A DNA stretch of 64,000 nucleotides from Muscardinus avellanarius (GCA_963383645.1 OY726565.1:24922466-24986465); one strand, 5' to 3'; positions 31,955-44,140 are shown, counted from the first letter of the stretch. The notes: a model not told the origin generated them from the sequence alone. Program-made: numbers and translations.

Positions 31955-32420
31955 GGGAAGTCAGCCCCTCCAAGCCCTGGCTTCCCCTGCCCGTTGAGCG
32001 AGGGCTGCTGAGCAGGTGGTTCTTTCCTCAGCTCTTTCTGGTCAACTTTGCTTGTGCCGCAACAGCCTCCCTGCCATCTGGGGAAAGGAGGAGGCAGCAA
32101 GAGAAGGGCGAGTACTTGCCCAGCCCCTGCCCCTGCTCTCCTACACTGGGCCGCTTCTCTCCTGAAGGTGCTTCTCTCCTAATCTCATGCGCTGTCAGGT
32201 TGTCAGGTTCCAGGAGAACCATTTTCTTGTGCCTTCAGCCTGTGGTCGTAGCGCCTCATGTGGTTATGAGTCCCCAAGGTGCTGGACCACTCCTGCTGCT
32301 TCTCTCACATGATGCCCCACCTTTGTGAAGAGCTCCTTTACCAAACAATCCTAATCCTGCTTAGACAAATGTAGCTGTCTTTTGATGGATGGACAGCCAG
32401 AGGCCCTCCTGCCTTTGTGC
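31955..32420. other. GC-richer intergenic segment, unrecognised
   Basis: Frames are open on both strands (31909-32328 plus), but I see no domain, no good splice sites and no conserved protein. Could be an old LTR or unique DNA. Confidence 0.35.
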
Positions 32421-32446
32421 TTGTCATTTTAAAAAATGTTAAATAT

Positions 32447-32621
32447 AGCCGGGGGTGGTGGCGCAGGCTTGTAATCCCTGCACTTGGGAGGCAGAGATAG
32501 TAGGATCGTTCAGGTTCGAAGCCAGCCGCGCTGGCTTAGGAGACCGTTTCCAAATAAAAATATGAAGTAGGTCTGGGAGTGTAGCCCAGAGTTAGAAGGG
32601 TTCTGTCCCCAGTACCACCAA
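32447..32621 (+). mobile_element. B1-ID dimeric SINE, type II
   Basis: 'agccgggggtggtggcgcag', 'cgttcaggttcgaagccagc', 'aggtctgggagtgtagccca', 'tgtccccagtaccacc'. Target-site duplication GTTAAATATA at about 32438-32447 and 32632-32641. Confidence 0.92.
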
Positions 32622-32631
32622 AAAAAAAAAA

Positions 32632-33650
32632 GTTAAATATACTTTTACTGTTGCAATGTAGTCTCACTTTGTAATGAAGTTCAGAGTGATAAAACATGCA
32701 TGCACACAGCACTTGGTGAGTTTCCCCAGCCCCTCTCCCTCCCTTTCCCATACATGATGTTGAAATTGGCATTGGTAATTTCACATAAGTACATAAGGTC
32801 AGTGGAAATGTTTCCTTCATTAACCCTCCATCCTCCTACCATCTCCATCACTCCACTGCAGTTTCTCCTCCATTATTTAAAGTCCTTCTTGTGTCCAGAT
32901 TACTCCTTAGCTTCCACGTATGAGAGAACACATATGACCCTTCACTTTCTATGCTTGGTTAATCTCACTTAACATAATGTTTCCCAGATCCTTCCATTTT
33001 TCTGCAAATGACATCATTTGGTTCTTCTTTATTGTTGAATAGAATTCCATTGTGTGGATATCCCATAATTTTGTAGTCCATTTATCTGTTGCTGGACACC
33101 TAGATTGGTTCTGTAATCTGGCTATTCTGAATTGTGTTGCAATAAACATGAACACGCATATATTACTATAATATTCTGTTTTCATTCCCTTTGGAAAGAT
33201 ATTCAGGAGTCGTAGAGCTGGATCATATGGTGGATCCATTCACAGTTTTCTGAGGAATCTCTACTGATCTCCTTAGCAGCTGCACTAATTTGCACTCCCA
33301 CCAACAATGTAGAAGAGTTGCTATTTCCTCACATCCTCACCAGCATTTGTTGTTGTTTGACTTCTTGATGATTGCCATTCTGATTGAGGTTAGATAGAAT
33401 CTCAATGCAGTTTTTTTGCATCTCCCTGATTGGCTAATTATGCTGATCATTTTTTCATGTATGTATTGACCATTTGTTTTTCCTCTTTTGTAAAGTGTCA
33501 ATTTAGTTCAATTGCCAATTAAGGAAACCATAAAATAAGTCTAAAGAGAGAGAGCCTGTAATACAGGAGATCATCCTCTAATAGAGGACTAATCTAGAAT
33601 ATTCAAAGAATTTTAAAGACTTATCACTAAAAAAACAACCCAATCAAGAA
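32632..33650 (-). mobile_element. 5'-inverted (twin-primed) L1, 3' end
   Basis: From 32632 to about 33510 the element is minus: a C-rich (G-rich on minus) 3' UTR near 32720-32750 and ORF2 end with MDPPYDPALRLLNIFPKGMK, 'FRIARLQNQSRCPATDKW' and 'MEFYSTIKKNQMMSFAEKW'. From about 33510 to 33650 sequence is plus and encodes the preceding ORF2 part ('NNPIKK'-like, 'aacaacccaatcaagaaatg'). The inversion point therefore joins neighbouring L1 coordinates, as in twin priming. 'cctgccttt' is shared by both outer flanks (about 32410 and 33647) and is a possible target-site duplication. Confidence 0.75.
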
Positions 33651-34349
33651 ATGTGCCTGCCTTTTATGAGACAGCAAGCTAGAGGCATGACACAAAGATG
33701 CGCATTCTTCACTGAAACTCCATGGGAATGCTCTTTCTTGACTGTGTCTCAAGAATGTCAGGGTAATTTGGGTATCTCAACACATAGACCTTGAACACAG
33801 TTGCTACAGAGAGGTTGAAACTATCCTCGCTTGTTCATTGATTCATTTGAATATATTTTCTGAGAACTTAGTATGAGATATGAGTTATGAGTTATGAGAA
33901 CAGTGTGCCATATGTTCAGGAAACAGCCATAAAGCAGGATAAATTAGAACCTTGCTCTGTGCAGCATACAGTTCATTGGGAAGATCTGGCAAATCAATAT
34001 ACCTAATAATTTAATAACTGCTTTGAGGAAAATGAAATAGAGATGGTTGAGGAAATGCTTTTTTTGGTAAGAGGGCCAGAAAGGGCCTCTTTGCAGAGGG
34101 AACCTTTGATGAGAAGGACTGGTTAAGTGAACAGGAGAGAAAGACTACCCAAGCAAAAGGGAGTGCAAGCCCAACAGCCCTGAGCAAATGTGACATTGTT
34201 TTAATATGGGCAACTCAGGACATTTATTTTCATGTTTATTAATGCGTTGTAATTATATTCCATAGTGAGTTTTAAAGTCATACAAACAAACATGAATGTG
34301 GGTCTTGATTTGTTTCCTTTCAGGAAATATGTTTTGTTTTATTTAATTA

Positions 34350-34350
<1 letters not shown>
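33651..34350. other. Intergenic; possible ancient repeat
   Basis: At 33850-34150 the order 'tgagaacttagtatgaga...', 'gtgcagcatacagttcattg', 'gggccagaaagggcctcttt' resembles an old mammalian interspersed repeat that I cannot name. No exon. Confidence 0.35.
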
Positions 34351-34390
<40 letters not shown>

Positions 34391-34392
34391 TA
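34351..34392 (+). repeat. (GT)n microsatellite
   Basis: About 19 GT units adjoining a SINE fragment. Confidence 0.95.
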
Positions 34393-34490
34393 CTAGGGAG
34401 GAACCCAGGGGCCCCTACCTCCAGGCTACACTCCTGACCTATTTTATATAGTACTAGGATTACAAGCATGCGTTGCCACACCCACCTAGG
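34388..34490 (-). mobile_element. B1-ID SINE with internal deletion
   Basis: 'ggtactagggaggaacccag', 'acctccaggctacactcctg' then directly 'gtactaggattacaagcatg' and 'ccacacccacctagg'. The central part of the dimer is missing. Confidence 0.75.
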
Positions 34491-37095
34491 AAATGTAATG
34501 TTTTATATAGAGAAAGAAGGATATTGTAGCCTAAACATGATAAAGGTTAAGGCCAGAGAAGTAGGGAATTTCTAATTCTTTAATTGTAAACAAAATTCAA
34601 GAGTCTCCTCCATCAATTTGAGACAGGGAAGGCATGAAGAAATCTCTCTGGAAAGAGTTCAGCTAAAGAGAGCAACTGAAGAGACACACAAACAACAATG
34701 AACAGAAAGAATCAATACATTTTCAAAGGCCACAAAGGTTTTGTTTCTACCTTGTTAGAATCCAGAAACAATGATGAGGACTTGGAGGTTACGAGCAAAA
34801 GTTTCCTCCAAGAGTATGATCCCAGGGCCCTGGGCGTTTTCTGTGTGGCTCTGGCCAACTAGGGCAGACAGAACCTGACAACTCATGTATTTCCCAAACT
34901 TGACTTTCCCCTCCCTCCCCACTTCCTTTCCTCTTTCCTCCCTCCTTCCTTCCTCTCTTCCTTCTTTCCTGCCTTTTCTTTCTCTCTTTTATATTTTGGA
35001 CGTAATATATGTAGGGCACCAAGTTTAAGAGAAAATGTGTTTAAGAGAAAATGTTTCTGCGTCTGCTCCTACTTACATATTTGCACCTGCTTTCCACTTT
35101 GATGCAATTGTGAACTTCTTTTCCTGTACTCAAATGTAGCATCCAAGATGTAGAAATGCAGGGTAACCTGCATACCCACCAGAAAGGAGCATTTCAGGTG
35201 AAAGCTTTGGTGTAAAGCAATAAGGATGTTGCTGAAACTAAAAATGGCTGACAAAATCCTAATGAGCTAGAAAAGGAAATTTAAAAGCAATCATGGGCTG
35301 AAGAGGCTTGTAGGAATTCTGCTACCTGGGCTGATTTTTATTCATTTACTGACATCTTCAGGGTTGAGGAGGGCTAGTTTCAATAGTCAACTGTAAGTAC
35401 CTCTGGTGAATGAACAAACAGATGATAGGAGTACATCATAGGTATTTGGGAAATTTGGGTCATTTCTTAAGGGCCTTCTCCAAACCACACAGATATATGA
35501 TCACCCTTGTCTATACCACTACCAATACATTTTGGTTGCCTTTGAGGACTTCAACATACTTCATTTTGCCAAGATATTTTTATAGAAATATTTTTCCTCT
35601 CTACCATTTGCATTACCTCTATGTCCTATTCACAAAATTTAATTCCTCTAATTCTATTTATTCCCAAAGAGTGATGGACAATAGACAACACTATTAGAAA
35701 AAGGGCATAATTAAGCAAAACTACACATATTATAATTTTGCATAAAGGAACTCATGGCTGGGGGAAGGTGGCTTTTTAGCTCCTTATACATAATTTCAAA
35801 CTTCTTGAAAAAAATAAAAAAATCTGCTTCTCAATTAATGCCCTGTTTAAGAATTCCTCGATTCCATCCATCTACTCTTCCCCCTGATCTTAGCTGTCAT
35901 CACCAATATGCATGAGTATCAAAGGTTTCTTAATAGCATATTGACCTTGAGGTATTTGATGCTGTGCACATAGATTGCCAAGAGGCCCAGTTTCTGGGGC
36001 CCAGGGCAGTGATTCAAGGTGCAAGCTCAGCCCAGGTGGAGCGAGCAGCAGCCTCTCATAGACATCGCCCCCAGTGAGCACTTGATCAGTCCCTTCATTC
36101 CCATCCTGAGATTTTCACCCTTCACCTCTCGGCTCTTCCTACTTCTTTTTTCTATTTTACCTTTACTTCCTATCACATCTTTTAATTTATCTACCCAAGA
36201 TTCCTGTCATGCCGGCCCAACTAGTTGACAGTTTTAGGTGACCTGCTTTGTGCATTTAGCAGTTAATGTAGCTTAGATTTGGTATTCCTGTATTTTATTG
36301 CTTTCATTCACGGGATGAAAGAGGGAGAAATCTAAATACCAAAACTGATTCTTAGTTACAAACTAAAATTTTATCTTTGTCCCTGGAAGAAAATTGGGAG
36401 AAATCTAAATACCACAAAGGATTATTAGTTAAAAACTTACTTAAATGAATTACGGAATGTTGTTTGAAACCATAAGCATAATTAGAAAAAGCCTACAATT
36501 ACCTGGTGGAAACTTACCCTTAAAATTTAATCCCTTTATTCATCAGTTAAGTAAACTTATATTATAAATGACAAGAGTAAAGATGTAAGTTTGAACTATT
36601 CTGAGTTATTTTCAGTCAGAATAGCTTGATGGAGGAAGTAAAGTGGGACCAAAGAGACCATGAAAACTAATCTGGGTTTGTGAACAATAGACAAATGTTT
36701 TCCTTTCTTTATTTATCTGGTGAAAGTGTTTTTTTAATGTGGGATGTATTATCAGGCAGGAACCACCTGTGTGATTTAAGACTAAGCCATCAGTTTCATT
36801 TCATATAAGTCATTGGACAGGGGCATGCAACCCTGGTTAGTTTCCTTTCTACTCCAAGCTAAACACTTCAAAAGCAAAGTGGCTTACATCTACAGATGGA
36901 ATAGTTCTCTAGTATTATCAGAGAAGCAGGAAATGTAATAAAATAAACTCATATCCATTTTGAAGAGATATCAGGTAGTGGATATTTTGCAGAGACTGAG
37001 CAGTTTTTTATTTGTGGTAACTTGAAAAGAGCTATTGAGAAAAATCTAGTTTGTCAATATCCCTTATTGGAAGAGGCTCTTTTAGAATGTATATA
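34491..37095. other. Intergenic, 2.6 kb without recognised elements
   Basis: Holds a pyrimidine-rich tract at 34900-34990 and AT-rich unique DNA. The similar sentences 'gagggagaaatctaaatacc' (36308) and 'gggagaaatctaaataccac' (36393) are an about 85-bp imperfect tandem duplication. No gene supported. Confidence 0.45.
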
Positions 37096-37099
37096 ATAC

Positions 37100-37100
<1 letters not shown>

Positions 37101-37140
<40 letters not shown>

Positions 37141-37163
37141 CAACAACAACAACAACAACAATA
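37101..37163 (+). repeat. (AAT)n-(AAC)n microsatellite
   Basis: About twelve AAT units followed by about eight AAC units. Confidence 0.95.
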
Positions 37164-37187
37164 ACAAATAAATTATTAAAAATCACA

Positions 37188-37395
37188 GGAGCCTGGCATG
37201 GTGGTGCATGCTTGTAATCCCAGCATTCGGGAGGCTGAGACCGGAGGATCAAGGTTCGCGGACAGCCTCAGCTACTTAGTGAGGCCCTTTGCAACTCAGT
37301 GAGACCTGGTTTCAAAATAAATAATAAAAAAATAGGGCAGGGGGTGTAGCTCCAAACTTGAATGGCCCTAGGTTCCATCCTCAGACCTGAAAAAA
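37188..37395 (+). mobile_element. B1-ID dimeric SINE, type I
   Basis: 'agcctggcatggtggtgcat', 'gctacttagtgaggcccttt', 'gcagggggtgtagctccaaa', 'ccctaggttccatcctcaga', then A tail. Confidence 0.92.
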
Positions 37396-37514
37396 AAAAA
37401 AAATCACAGTATACTGATTGCCACATGAGAAAGTGTCCCTGTTTCAAATGGAGCTGGGTGATTCAAAGGGGACAGGCAACAACAACAACAAAAAAAGAAA
37501 ATTGTTTTTTCAAG

Positions 37515-37815
37515 GTTCAATTGTCTTTTTTATTGAATTAAAAATTTTTGTGCTCTTATTAATATAGTGTCACATCATAATGTAAATCATGTTGACAGTG
37601 ACGTACATGCACACAGCACTTGGTGGCCCCCACCCCCCTTTTCCCCCCTGCAATACACAGTACTGAGATTGACGTTGACATATTCACATTTGTACACATA
37701 GTCAATGGTAGTAATTCCATTAATGAACCTCAGTCTCCCTCCTCCCCTTCCCTTAGACCTCCTCCCTGGCTCCACTCTATTTTCTGGAGTTCCTTTTGTA
37801 TTCCAATCAATCATC
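37515..37815 (-). mobile_element. L1 3' UTR fragment
   Basis: Reverse of an L1 end: 'tattgaattaaaaatttttg' tail, 'tagtgtcacatcataatgta', the C-rich block 'ggcccccacccccctttt', then sequence equivalent to the ORF2 stop region ('tctggagttccttttgtatt'). 5'-truncated. Confidence 0.75.
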
Positions 37816-39059
37816 TTTTTAAAGACATTAGAATGTTAATATCAGCTAAGAGAATTGTCATGTTATGTAGATGTGGATTTCTTTAAAGTAAATTAGTAGA
37901 CAAGAGAAAACTATAGATAGCTACATCTTAGTTCCTCTCTTAAATGAACTTATATGGCCATAAAATGGTTGACACAAAGACCATTTCCAAGAAAAATGCA
38001 GTGCTCCATAGATAAAATTCCAGGTAGTGTGAGGGAACAAAAAAGTGCTAATCTAGATAATCAAAATAATTTTTTTCACTTGTATTTGGTCTATCCTAAA
38101 GTAGAACAAAACTGTAAGAGCTCAGATATAAACATTGCCCTGAAATAGATTTGCCGTACAAGTATTTTAGGAAAGGAATAAAATCAATTCTCAAGGAGAT
38201 AAGAAAGAGCAGAAGTGGTCCAGGATAAAATACAAACAAAACGATATCTGCAATAGAACAAATGAAGTCGCTGTTGGAAGTGTGTCAGAGTTGGCTGTTG
38301 TGGGAAGCCGCTATGAGTTGCGTGGGAGAGCCTGGTAGTTGGAGTTTTAAGTACTTGTGTTAAAACTGTTTGGTTACTTGTTTACTATGCGATTATGAGA
38401 AAAATCAGCTTACCTTCCTGTTTTTTCTTATGTAAAAGAAAAATGATGGTTTGAAACATTCCATCATAGACCCTTGGAGAATATAAAGTAGATGGTGCCT
38501 TGGCATTGAATAAATATAATAGGTTAAAATCATAATATGGAAAAAAACTATTTACCTGTTTCTAGTACCCAGTATGGACTTCAAAAATGTTAATTTTACC
38601 TTAAACCATAAAAATGCAGGCCTCATGACAAAATGCTAAATTGGCAAAGAAGAGAAGGAAAGTCACAACCATATCCCATCCACTGAAGGAAAAAATATAT
38701 AAATATATTAAAAGTATTTAAAAAGATAGCAATCAAGGAGAGTAAAGCATATAAATATATAAATGACATTTTTCAAAGCACACAGAAGGAATGGATGTTA
38801 GTATCACTAATAAAAATGTAAATTAAGAAAAAGTTTCTAACAAGTAAAATAGCAACCAAGGTTAGAAATAGACATTACACATCACATTTTAAAAAATAAT
38901 TGGATGCAAGTAAAAATGATTTTGTAAACTTGCAACCTAACAAGAACATTATATTTAAAGGCAGAGAAAGTGAAAAATCATAGAGACATTTTCTTCCTTG
39001 GACCACTCAGAGTCAGAACAAAGGAATTATATCTGAAGCAATCTCATGGATACAGAGTC
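37816..39059. other. Intergenic; partly old L1-like
   Basis: A-rich sense strand at 38.6-38.95 kb suggests ancient L1 sequence, but I cannot place it. No exon. Confidence 0.35.
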
Positions 39060-39073
39060 AAAAAGAATGATTC

Positions 39074-39267
39074 GCCGGGCGTGGTGGCGCACGCTTGTAA
39101 TCCCCGCGCTTGGGAGGCAGAGACAGGAGGATCGGGCAGGTTCGAAGCCAGCCACGTGCGCTGGTTTAGGAGACCCTGTTTCCAAACAAAAATGTAAAAA
39201 TAGGTCTGGGAGTGTAGCCCGGAGATAGAAGGGCTTCCAGGAACCCCAGTACCACCCCAAAAAAAAA
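39074..39267 (+). mobile_element. B1-ID dimeric SINE, type II
   Basis: 'gccgggcgtggtggcgcacg', 'gggcaggttcgaagccagcc', 'ggtctgggagtgtagcccgg', 'ccccagtaccacccc', A tail. Exact 14-bp target-site duplications AAAAAGAATGATTC at 39060-39073 and 39268-39281. Confidence 0.95.
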
Positions 39268-39379
39268 AAAAAGAATGATTCAAAGTATTACTTGTATGCA
39301 AAGTAACCAAAATAAAATTCTCAGATCTCCAAAATATCAGAAAATGTATCAATCTTCTCTGAGAACCCAAGTAAAATAA

Positions 39380-40690
39380 TATTTCAGAATAATAGATGTA
39401 AAGATTAATTTCTGAATGAAGAAGACACCAGTGAAAACATTACTGACTGGTGCTTATGAAAACCAGATTTAATGGGAAAAGGTAAGACATTAAAAATCAT
39501 TATTCAAAAGAATAAAAAGATTCCTGAAAATTGGATTTCAAAAATATAATGGCAGGAAAATATCCAGTACTGGTTGGTATTCCAACACTAATTCCAACAT
39601 TCTGCAACATGAGTCAAGTGGCTGCTGATGCCAACAGTGGCCGAGTCCAGATGAAACCTGGTGTTCAGTAGGTGTCTGGGTGGAAAACATGGGCAAGGGT
39701 GACTGGGGAGGCCAGGTTATCCATCCAGAAAAATCAAGAACATGATCATTTTATAACTCAATGAGAAAAGGATGATTAATTAACAAATGTCTGCTATTCC
39801 AACTGAGTATTCATCCAGAATAATTAAAATGTGATCTTTCTCTTATATTTTGATTCCAAACTAAATTTCAGATATGTCAAAGATCAGAATTTGTAGAATA
39901 TTAAGTACTATAAGAAAATCTAAGAAATGATATATACAAACTAATGTTTATGAAATACATTTGAAGTATCAAAGTCTGGAAGACTTACAAAACTGTGTAG
40001 TAGGGTCCAGGTAGGAAAGATAGAAATATACGAATCATTTCAACAGATGAAATTAAATACACAAAATTGTGTGCGCAAATAAGTGTTGGAGGGTTTGTGA
40101 GCAAGGAGATGCTGAGGTTGCCAAAAATAGTAATGGCAGAAAACAGTTGTTCTAACATCCACCACCACTTTCACCACCCCATCACTGGAGTGGGGAAGCA
40201 AGAGAAAAGGCTCCACATTTTCAAAACCTATGAGCTTAGGGATCTACAAGCCAGCAGGTGCAAAGAGAAAACTGGTGTACACAGAGGAGCTCTGGCATTT
40301 AGTGACTTTGGAGCTGCAAAAAAATGTATTAACCAGCACAGATAGAAACATTAAAATGCTTTTATGGCAAAAGAGATAATAAACATAGTCAATAGACAAA
40401 CAACAGAGTTAGAAAAATATCAAAGTCATCATATTCCTGGAAATCTATACAACATGGAAAAAATTTGTACCAGAGCAAAATGAACGTTTTACAAGAATAT
40501 GTTTATTGCTGCATTATTTATAGTGGCTGAAAGAAAGGTGGTTGGAACCAATTGAATAGGATGCCCATCAATATGGATATGACTGATTAAAATAAATTTA
40601 CATATTATCACATCATGAAATATCGTATGCAGTATGCAGTGTATAAAAATGAAACTGGCTCAGATTCTAGTAATAGTAGAGCATAGGGAA
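39380..40690 (+). mobile_element. Ancient L1 remnants, discontinuous
   Basis: Pieces such as 'ctaaatttcagatatgtcaa' and 'ttattgctgcattatttata' followed by 'gtggctgaaag' and 'atgcccatcaatatggatat' match old L1M ORF2/3' sequence words. Frames are destroyed and boundaries are uncertain. Confidence 0.45.
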
Positions 40691-41265
40691 CCAGCTCTCT
40701 GTCAAGACTGTGGCAGGTCTCAGATTTACTCTACTTGAAAGATAACATGTTAGCTTGCCATAATTTCCTAGATGGATAGTAGAAGAGGGAAGATTATAAA
40801 ATAAAAAACAAAGGACTTGATTGCTGACACAATAGAGCATCTATGTTTACTTTCTAAGGATGCATTCTATTAAACATTCTCATACATATTTTCTGGGACA
40901 AAAGCTGTTAAAAGATGTGTAGGGAAGTTGCCCTCCGACTCCCTCCTGCATATAACAACTATCAGCTCCAAATATGGGAAACCAACAAGATATGTAAAGG
41001 CATCGGGGAGTGACCCAAAGCAGGCCAAAGCTGGGAGGAATTCAAGCTTTGAAAGAAGGCAAGTGCACTACTGTGTGAGGCCCACTTTCTGACAGCCTCT
41101 TCTCTGAGGTTCCCCTTCTGTCCACAGGGAGCAGACCCCTTAGAACTCCAGCAGGAAAACACTGGCTCCAGGTCAAAGGATAGAGGTTGGGGGCCGCCAG
41201 GATGGCTAGGAACTCCAGAGGGAAGCTTTTCAAAATAGCCATTCAAATGGGAGCCTTGGAAATTG
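40691..41265. other. Intergenic, unique
   Basis: Two overlapping minus-strand frames around 41.0-41.25 kb are open but unsupported by domain or splice sites. Confidence 0.4.
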
Positions 41266-41279
41266 TGTGGGAATTTGGA

Positions 41280-41402
41280 AAAAAGTTCTCACTAGGTTGC
41301 TGAGGTCAGCAGTAAGTTGCTGAGGCTGGCTTTGAACCTGTGATCTTTCTGTCTCAGCCTCCCAAGTACTGGGATCACAAGTGTGTGCCACCTTACCCTG
41401 CT
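41280..41402 (-). mobile_element. B1-type SINE left half
   Basis: 'gttctcactaggttgctgag', 'ggctttgaacctgtgatctt', 'agtactgggatcacaagtgt', 'gccaccttaccctgct'. Confidence 0.82.
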
Positions 41403-41463
41403 TTACTAGTTGTATTTCTATGTACCACTAGAATATAATTTATAATAGCATTAAAATAAGGGA

Positions 41464-41660
41464 GGCTGGGCGTGGTGGTACACATCTGTAACCACAGTAC
41501 TTGGGAGACTGAAACAGGAGACTCACAAGTTCAGTACAGCCTCAATAAGTAGTAAGACACTCAGCAACTTAGTGAGACCCTGTTTCAAAACAAAAAATAC
41601 AAAGGACTAGGGTGTAACTCCAAGATAGAATGCCACTGAGTTTACTCCCCAGTGTCACAC
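41464..41660 (+). mobile_element. B1-ID dimeric SINE, type I
   Basis: 'aggctgggcgtggtggtaca', 'ctcagcaacttagtgagacc', 'aggactagggtgtaactcca', 'gagtttactccccagtgtca'. Confidence 0.88.
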
Positions 41661-41796
41661 ATATACACACACGAAGGAAGAAATATAGGAAAAAGTGAGA
41701 CAAAGATGTGTGAAGTGTACCAAGAAAACCACAAAACATTCCTCAAAAGAATTAAAGACCAGACAAGATCAGGTGTGTTTGGAATCACTTCCATTG

Positions 41797-41800
<4 letters not shown>

Positions 41801-41845
<45 letters not shown>
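41801..41845 (+). repeat. (CA)n microsatellite
   Basis: About 22 CA units. Confidence 0.96.
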
Positions 41846-41847
<2 letters not shown>

Positions 41848-42514
41848 ACCATACCAACCAACTTTTTACTTTTATCCCGAACTGAGAAGACAGTACCAAA
41901 AGTTTGACATGATGGTTATTTTCTAAGTTGGCACGATTCTATTACAAATTAAGTAAAAACATAAACCTGATACTAATATATACCTCACATGTATAATAAA
42001 TAAACCATGCAGCTTAAAATAAGTTTCTAAAAAGTTGTTACCATAGTGAATTTCTGAAAAATAAGGGATATTTTTCTCTACTGACTCTTTTAACTGGTGA
42101 TGTTTTCTTTTTAAAAATGTTGATTCCAAGTCTTAATAAAAATGGAAATATAAGATTGAACATTTTAGATAAAACTATGTTTTGGAAAAGTGGATTTAAT
42201 TCATTTTTAGCATTGTTTATAATAAAGCAAAAACAACACGGCTAAAATTGCAACAGGGCTTGAGGAATGGAGTGAGGGAAATGGGCCTGGAGCCCTGTTT
42301 CTAAATTCTACAGATAAGCATGGGACACAGGTTTCTCCCTGGTATGAAAGAATCTATGTATTTCCTGGAAGTATTTATTCTATTAAATCTTAACATCATA
42401 AGTCAAAGCCCAGTGTTAATACTTCCTAATCCTCTACTTTCAACAGTATTTACATAAAGCATTTTGTACTTAAAAGGATCCTTGCTTTTAATATATTTAT
42501 AAAAATCCTGATGT
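41846..42514. other. Intergenic, unique
   Basis: No exon or repeat recognised. Confidence 0.4.
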
Positions 42515-42515
42515 A

Positions 42516-42642
42516 AACTGGGCATGGTGGTACATGCTTGTAATACCAGGATTTGAGAGGCTGAAACAGGAGGATAGAGGTTTGCAGCCAGCTTCAGCTA
42601 CTTAGTGAGACCCTTTGCAACTTAATGAGACCTTGTTTCAAA

Positions 42643-42682
<40 letters not shown>

Positions 42683-42735
42683 CTGGGGGTGTAGCTCGAA
42701 GGTAGAATGTCCCTGGGTTTCATTCCCTGTAATGT
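42516..42735 (+). mobile_element. B1-ID dimeric SINE, type I, with internal (AAT)n
   Basis: 'aactgggcatggtggtacat', 'cttagtgagaccctttgcaa', then about twelve AAT units (42645-42681) in the linker, then 'tgctgggggtgtagctcgaa' and 'gtttcattccctgtaatgtt'. The linker A-run has expanded. Confidence 0.9.
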
Positions 42736-42737
42736 TA

Positions 42738-42787
42738 AAAAAAGAAAGAAAAAGAAAGAAAAAGAAAGAAAAAGAAAAAGAAAAAAA
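42738..42787 (+). repeat. (GAAA)n/(AAAAG)n purine tract
   Basis: A purine-only run of about 50 bp in the SINE tail. Confidence 0.9.
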
Positions 42788-43495
42788 TTCTGACTTCTTT
42801 CATGCTTATCAGTGAGGTGGAATAATCAGCCATGGAGGGCATCAGAGAAAATGATCTGGAGTACTGAGGATGAACTCATGGTATGGCGAGTCCACCTGTG
42901 CATGCTGCAGGGTGGGTTCTGAGATCCTGCCCAGAGCTGGGAGGCATCATAACAGTTCAAGGGACTCCCACTCACACAAAGAATTTTGGGGCAAAGCTTC
43001 TAAGTTATTTGCAGCAAAGATGAAGAGGGATTTGGAGATGTCAATAGCCAACAGTGGGCAGGAGGTATGGCCACGATGGCTGTTGAGATCCATCTACACT
43101 CTTGTCTAGAATCAAGTCTGTGCTTTGCCCAGAACTCAGGAGTGAGCCCTTTTATAAAGCATGAGCTCTTCAAAAGTGTGATTCCATCGTGAAGTTCTTC
43201 TTTGCCTCTGTAATCCCAGCACCACCCCAAATCTGCAGCCACAGTAAAATCTGACCACATGTTTCTGATTGAAGAACATTTTGGATTTGATGACTATGGC
43301 TCCTGAACTATGACTCTTGATAACTATGGCAACTGCTGCTCCCAAGCAAATGATATCATAAAACATGGCTGTGAGATGAAACTTTATCCTGGAATGACTC
43401 TATAGCCATGGCTAGATTATACTCTCAGTATCTGTCAATTCAAGATGGTACAAGAGATTGCCTAGGTAAGGACTCTACCCTCTCAAAAATTATCT
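42788..43495. other. Intergenic, unrecognised
   Basis: Moderate GC. 'gatgactatggctcctgaac' and 'gataactatggcaactgctg' are a short imperfect duplication at about 43290-43340. No gene supported. Confidence 0.4.
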
Positions 43496-43695
43496 GAAGC
43501 CAGGAGTGGTGGCACATGCCTGCAATTCCACTACTTGGTAGGCTGAGAGAGAGAAATCATAGTCTGCCAGTTGTTTAAGGTCAGCCTCGAGAGCTTAGTA
43601 AGGCCCTCAGTAATTTAGCAAGACCCTGTTTCATAAAATAAAAGTATTGGGGGTTGTAGCTCAGAGTTAAAATACCCTGGGTTCAATCCCTAGTA

Positions 43696-43697
<2 letters not shown>
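43496..43697 (+). mobile_element. B1-ID dimeric SINE, type I, followed by (CA)n
   Basis: 'gaagccaggagtggtggcac', 'taagaccctgtttcataaaa' region, 'gggggttgtagctcagagtt', 'ctgggttcaatccctagtaa', then about 23 CA units to 43744. Confidence 0.87.

Positions 43698-43744
<47 letters not shown>
43698..43744 (+). repeat. (CA)n microsatellite
   Basis: Attached to the SINE tail. Confidence 0.96.
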
Positions 43745-43746
<2 letters not shown>

Positions 43747-43949
43747 TATATGACTCTTGAAATGACTATAAAGTTCATTTCACAGAAAATGTGTGCTGTG
43801 CCACTCCCAACAGAGATCATTTTCATCCAAGGATGAGAGTCATGGAACTGGTGGAAGAAAGCAATGAGTTATCATTATTCCAACTACTAAGACAGAGAGA
43901 TAAGCAGGTAGAATTAGTTCTGTTGCAGGAACAGCAATGTGTTGGATAA

Positions 43950-44140
43950 TAGCAACCCCCTTTATTGAAGACCTATTAAATCCAGGGCATCACCTCAGAT
44001 GTTTTACCTATAACTATGCTAATTCTCACGGTGAGCTGCCCCAGATCTCAGTTATCAGCAGTTAAGCTGAACACAGGCCCCGGCTCTGCCAGGCTCCTGG
44101 GTGACCCAGGTCTAAGGGACTTCTTGAGGTTGTGAAAAGA
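43950..44140 (-). mobile_element. MIR SINE
   Basis: 'tttattgaagacctattaaa', 'catcacctcagatgttttac' and 'ctaattctcacggtgagctg' are the reverse of the MIR 3' half; the right end 'ctgggtgacccaggtctaag' resembles its 5' part. Diverged. Confidence 0.6.

Noticed and set aside
31670..32328. Overlapping frames of 64-139 codons on both strands
   Set aside because: The left part is TG/TA low-complexity DNA; the right part has no domain or splice support and is equally open on both strands.
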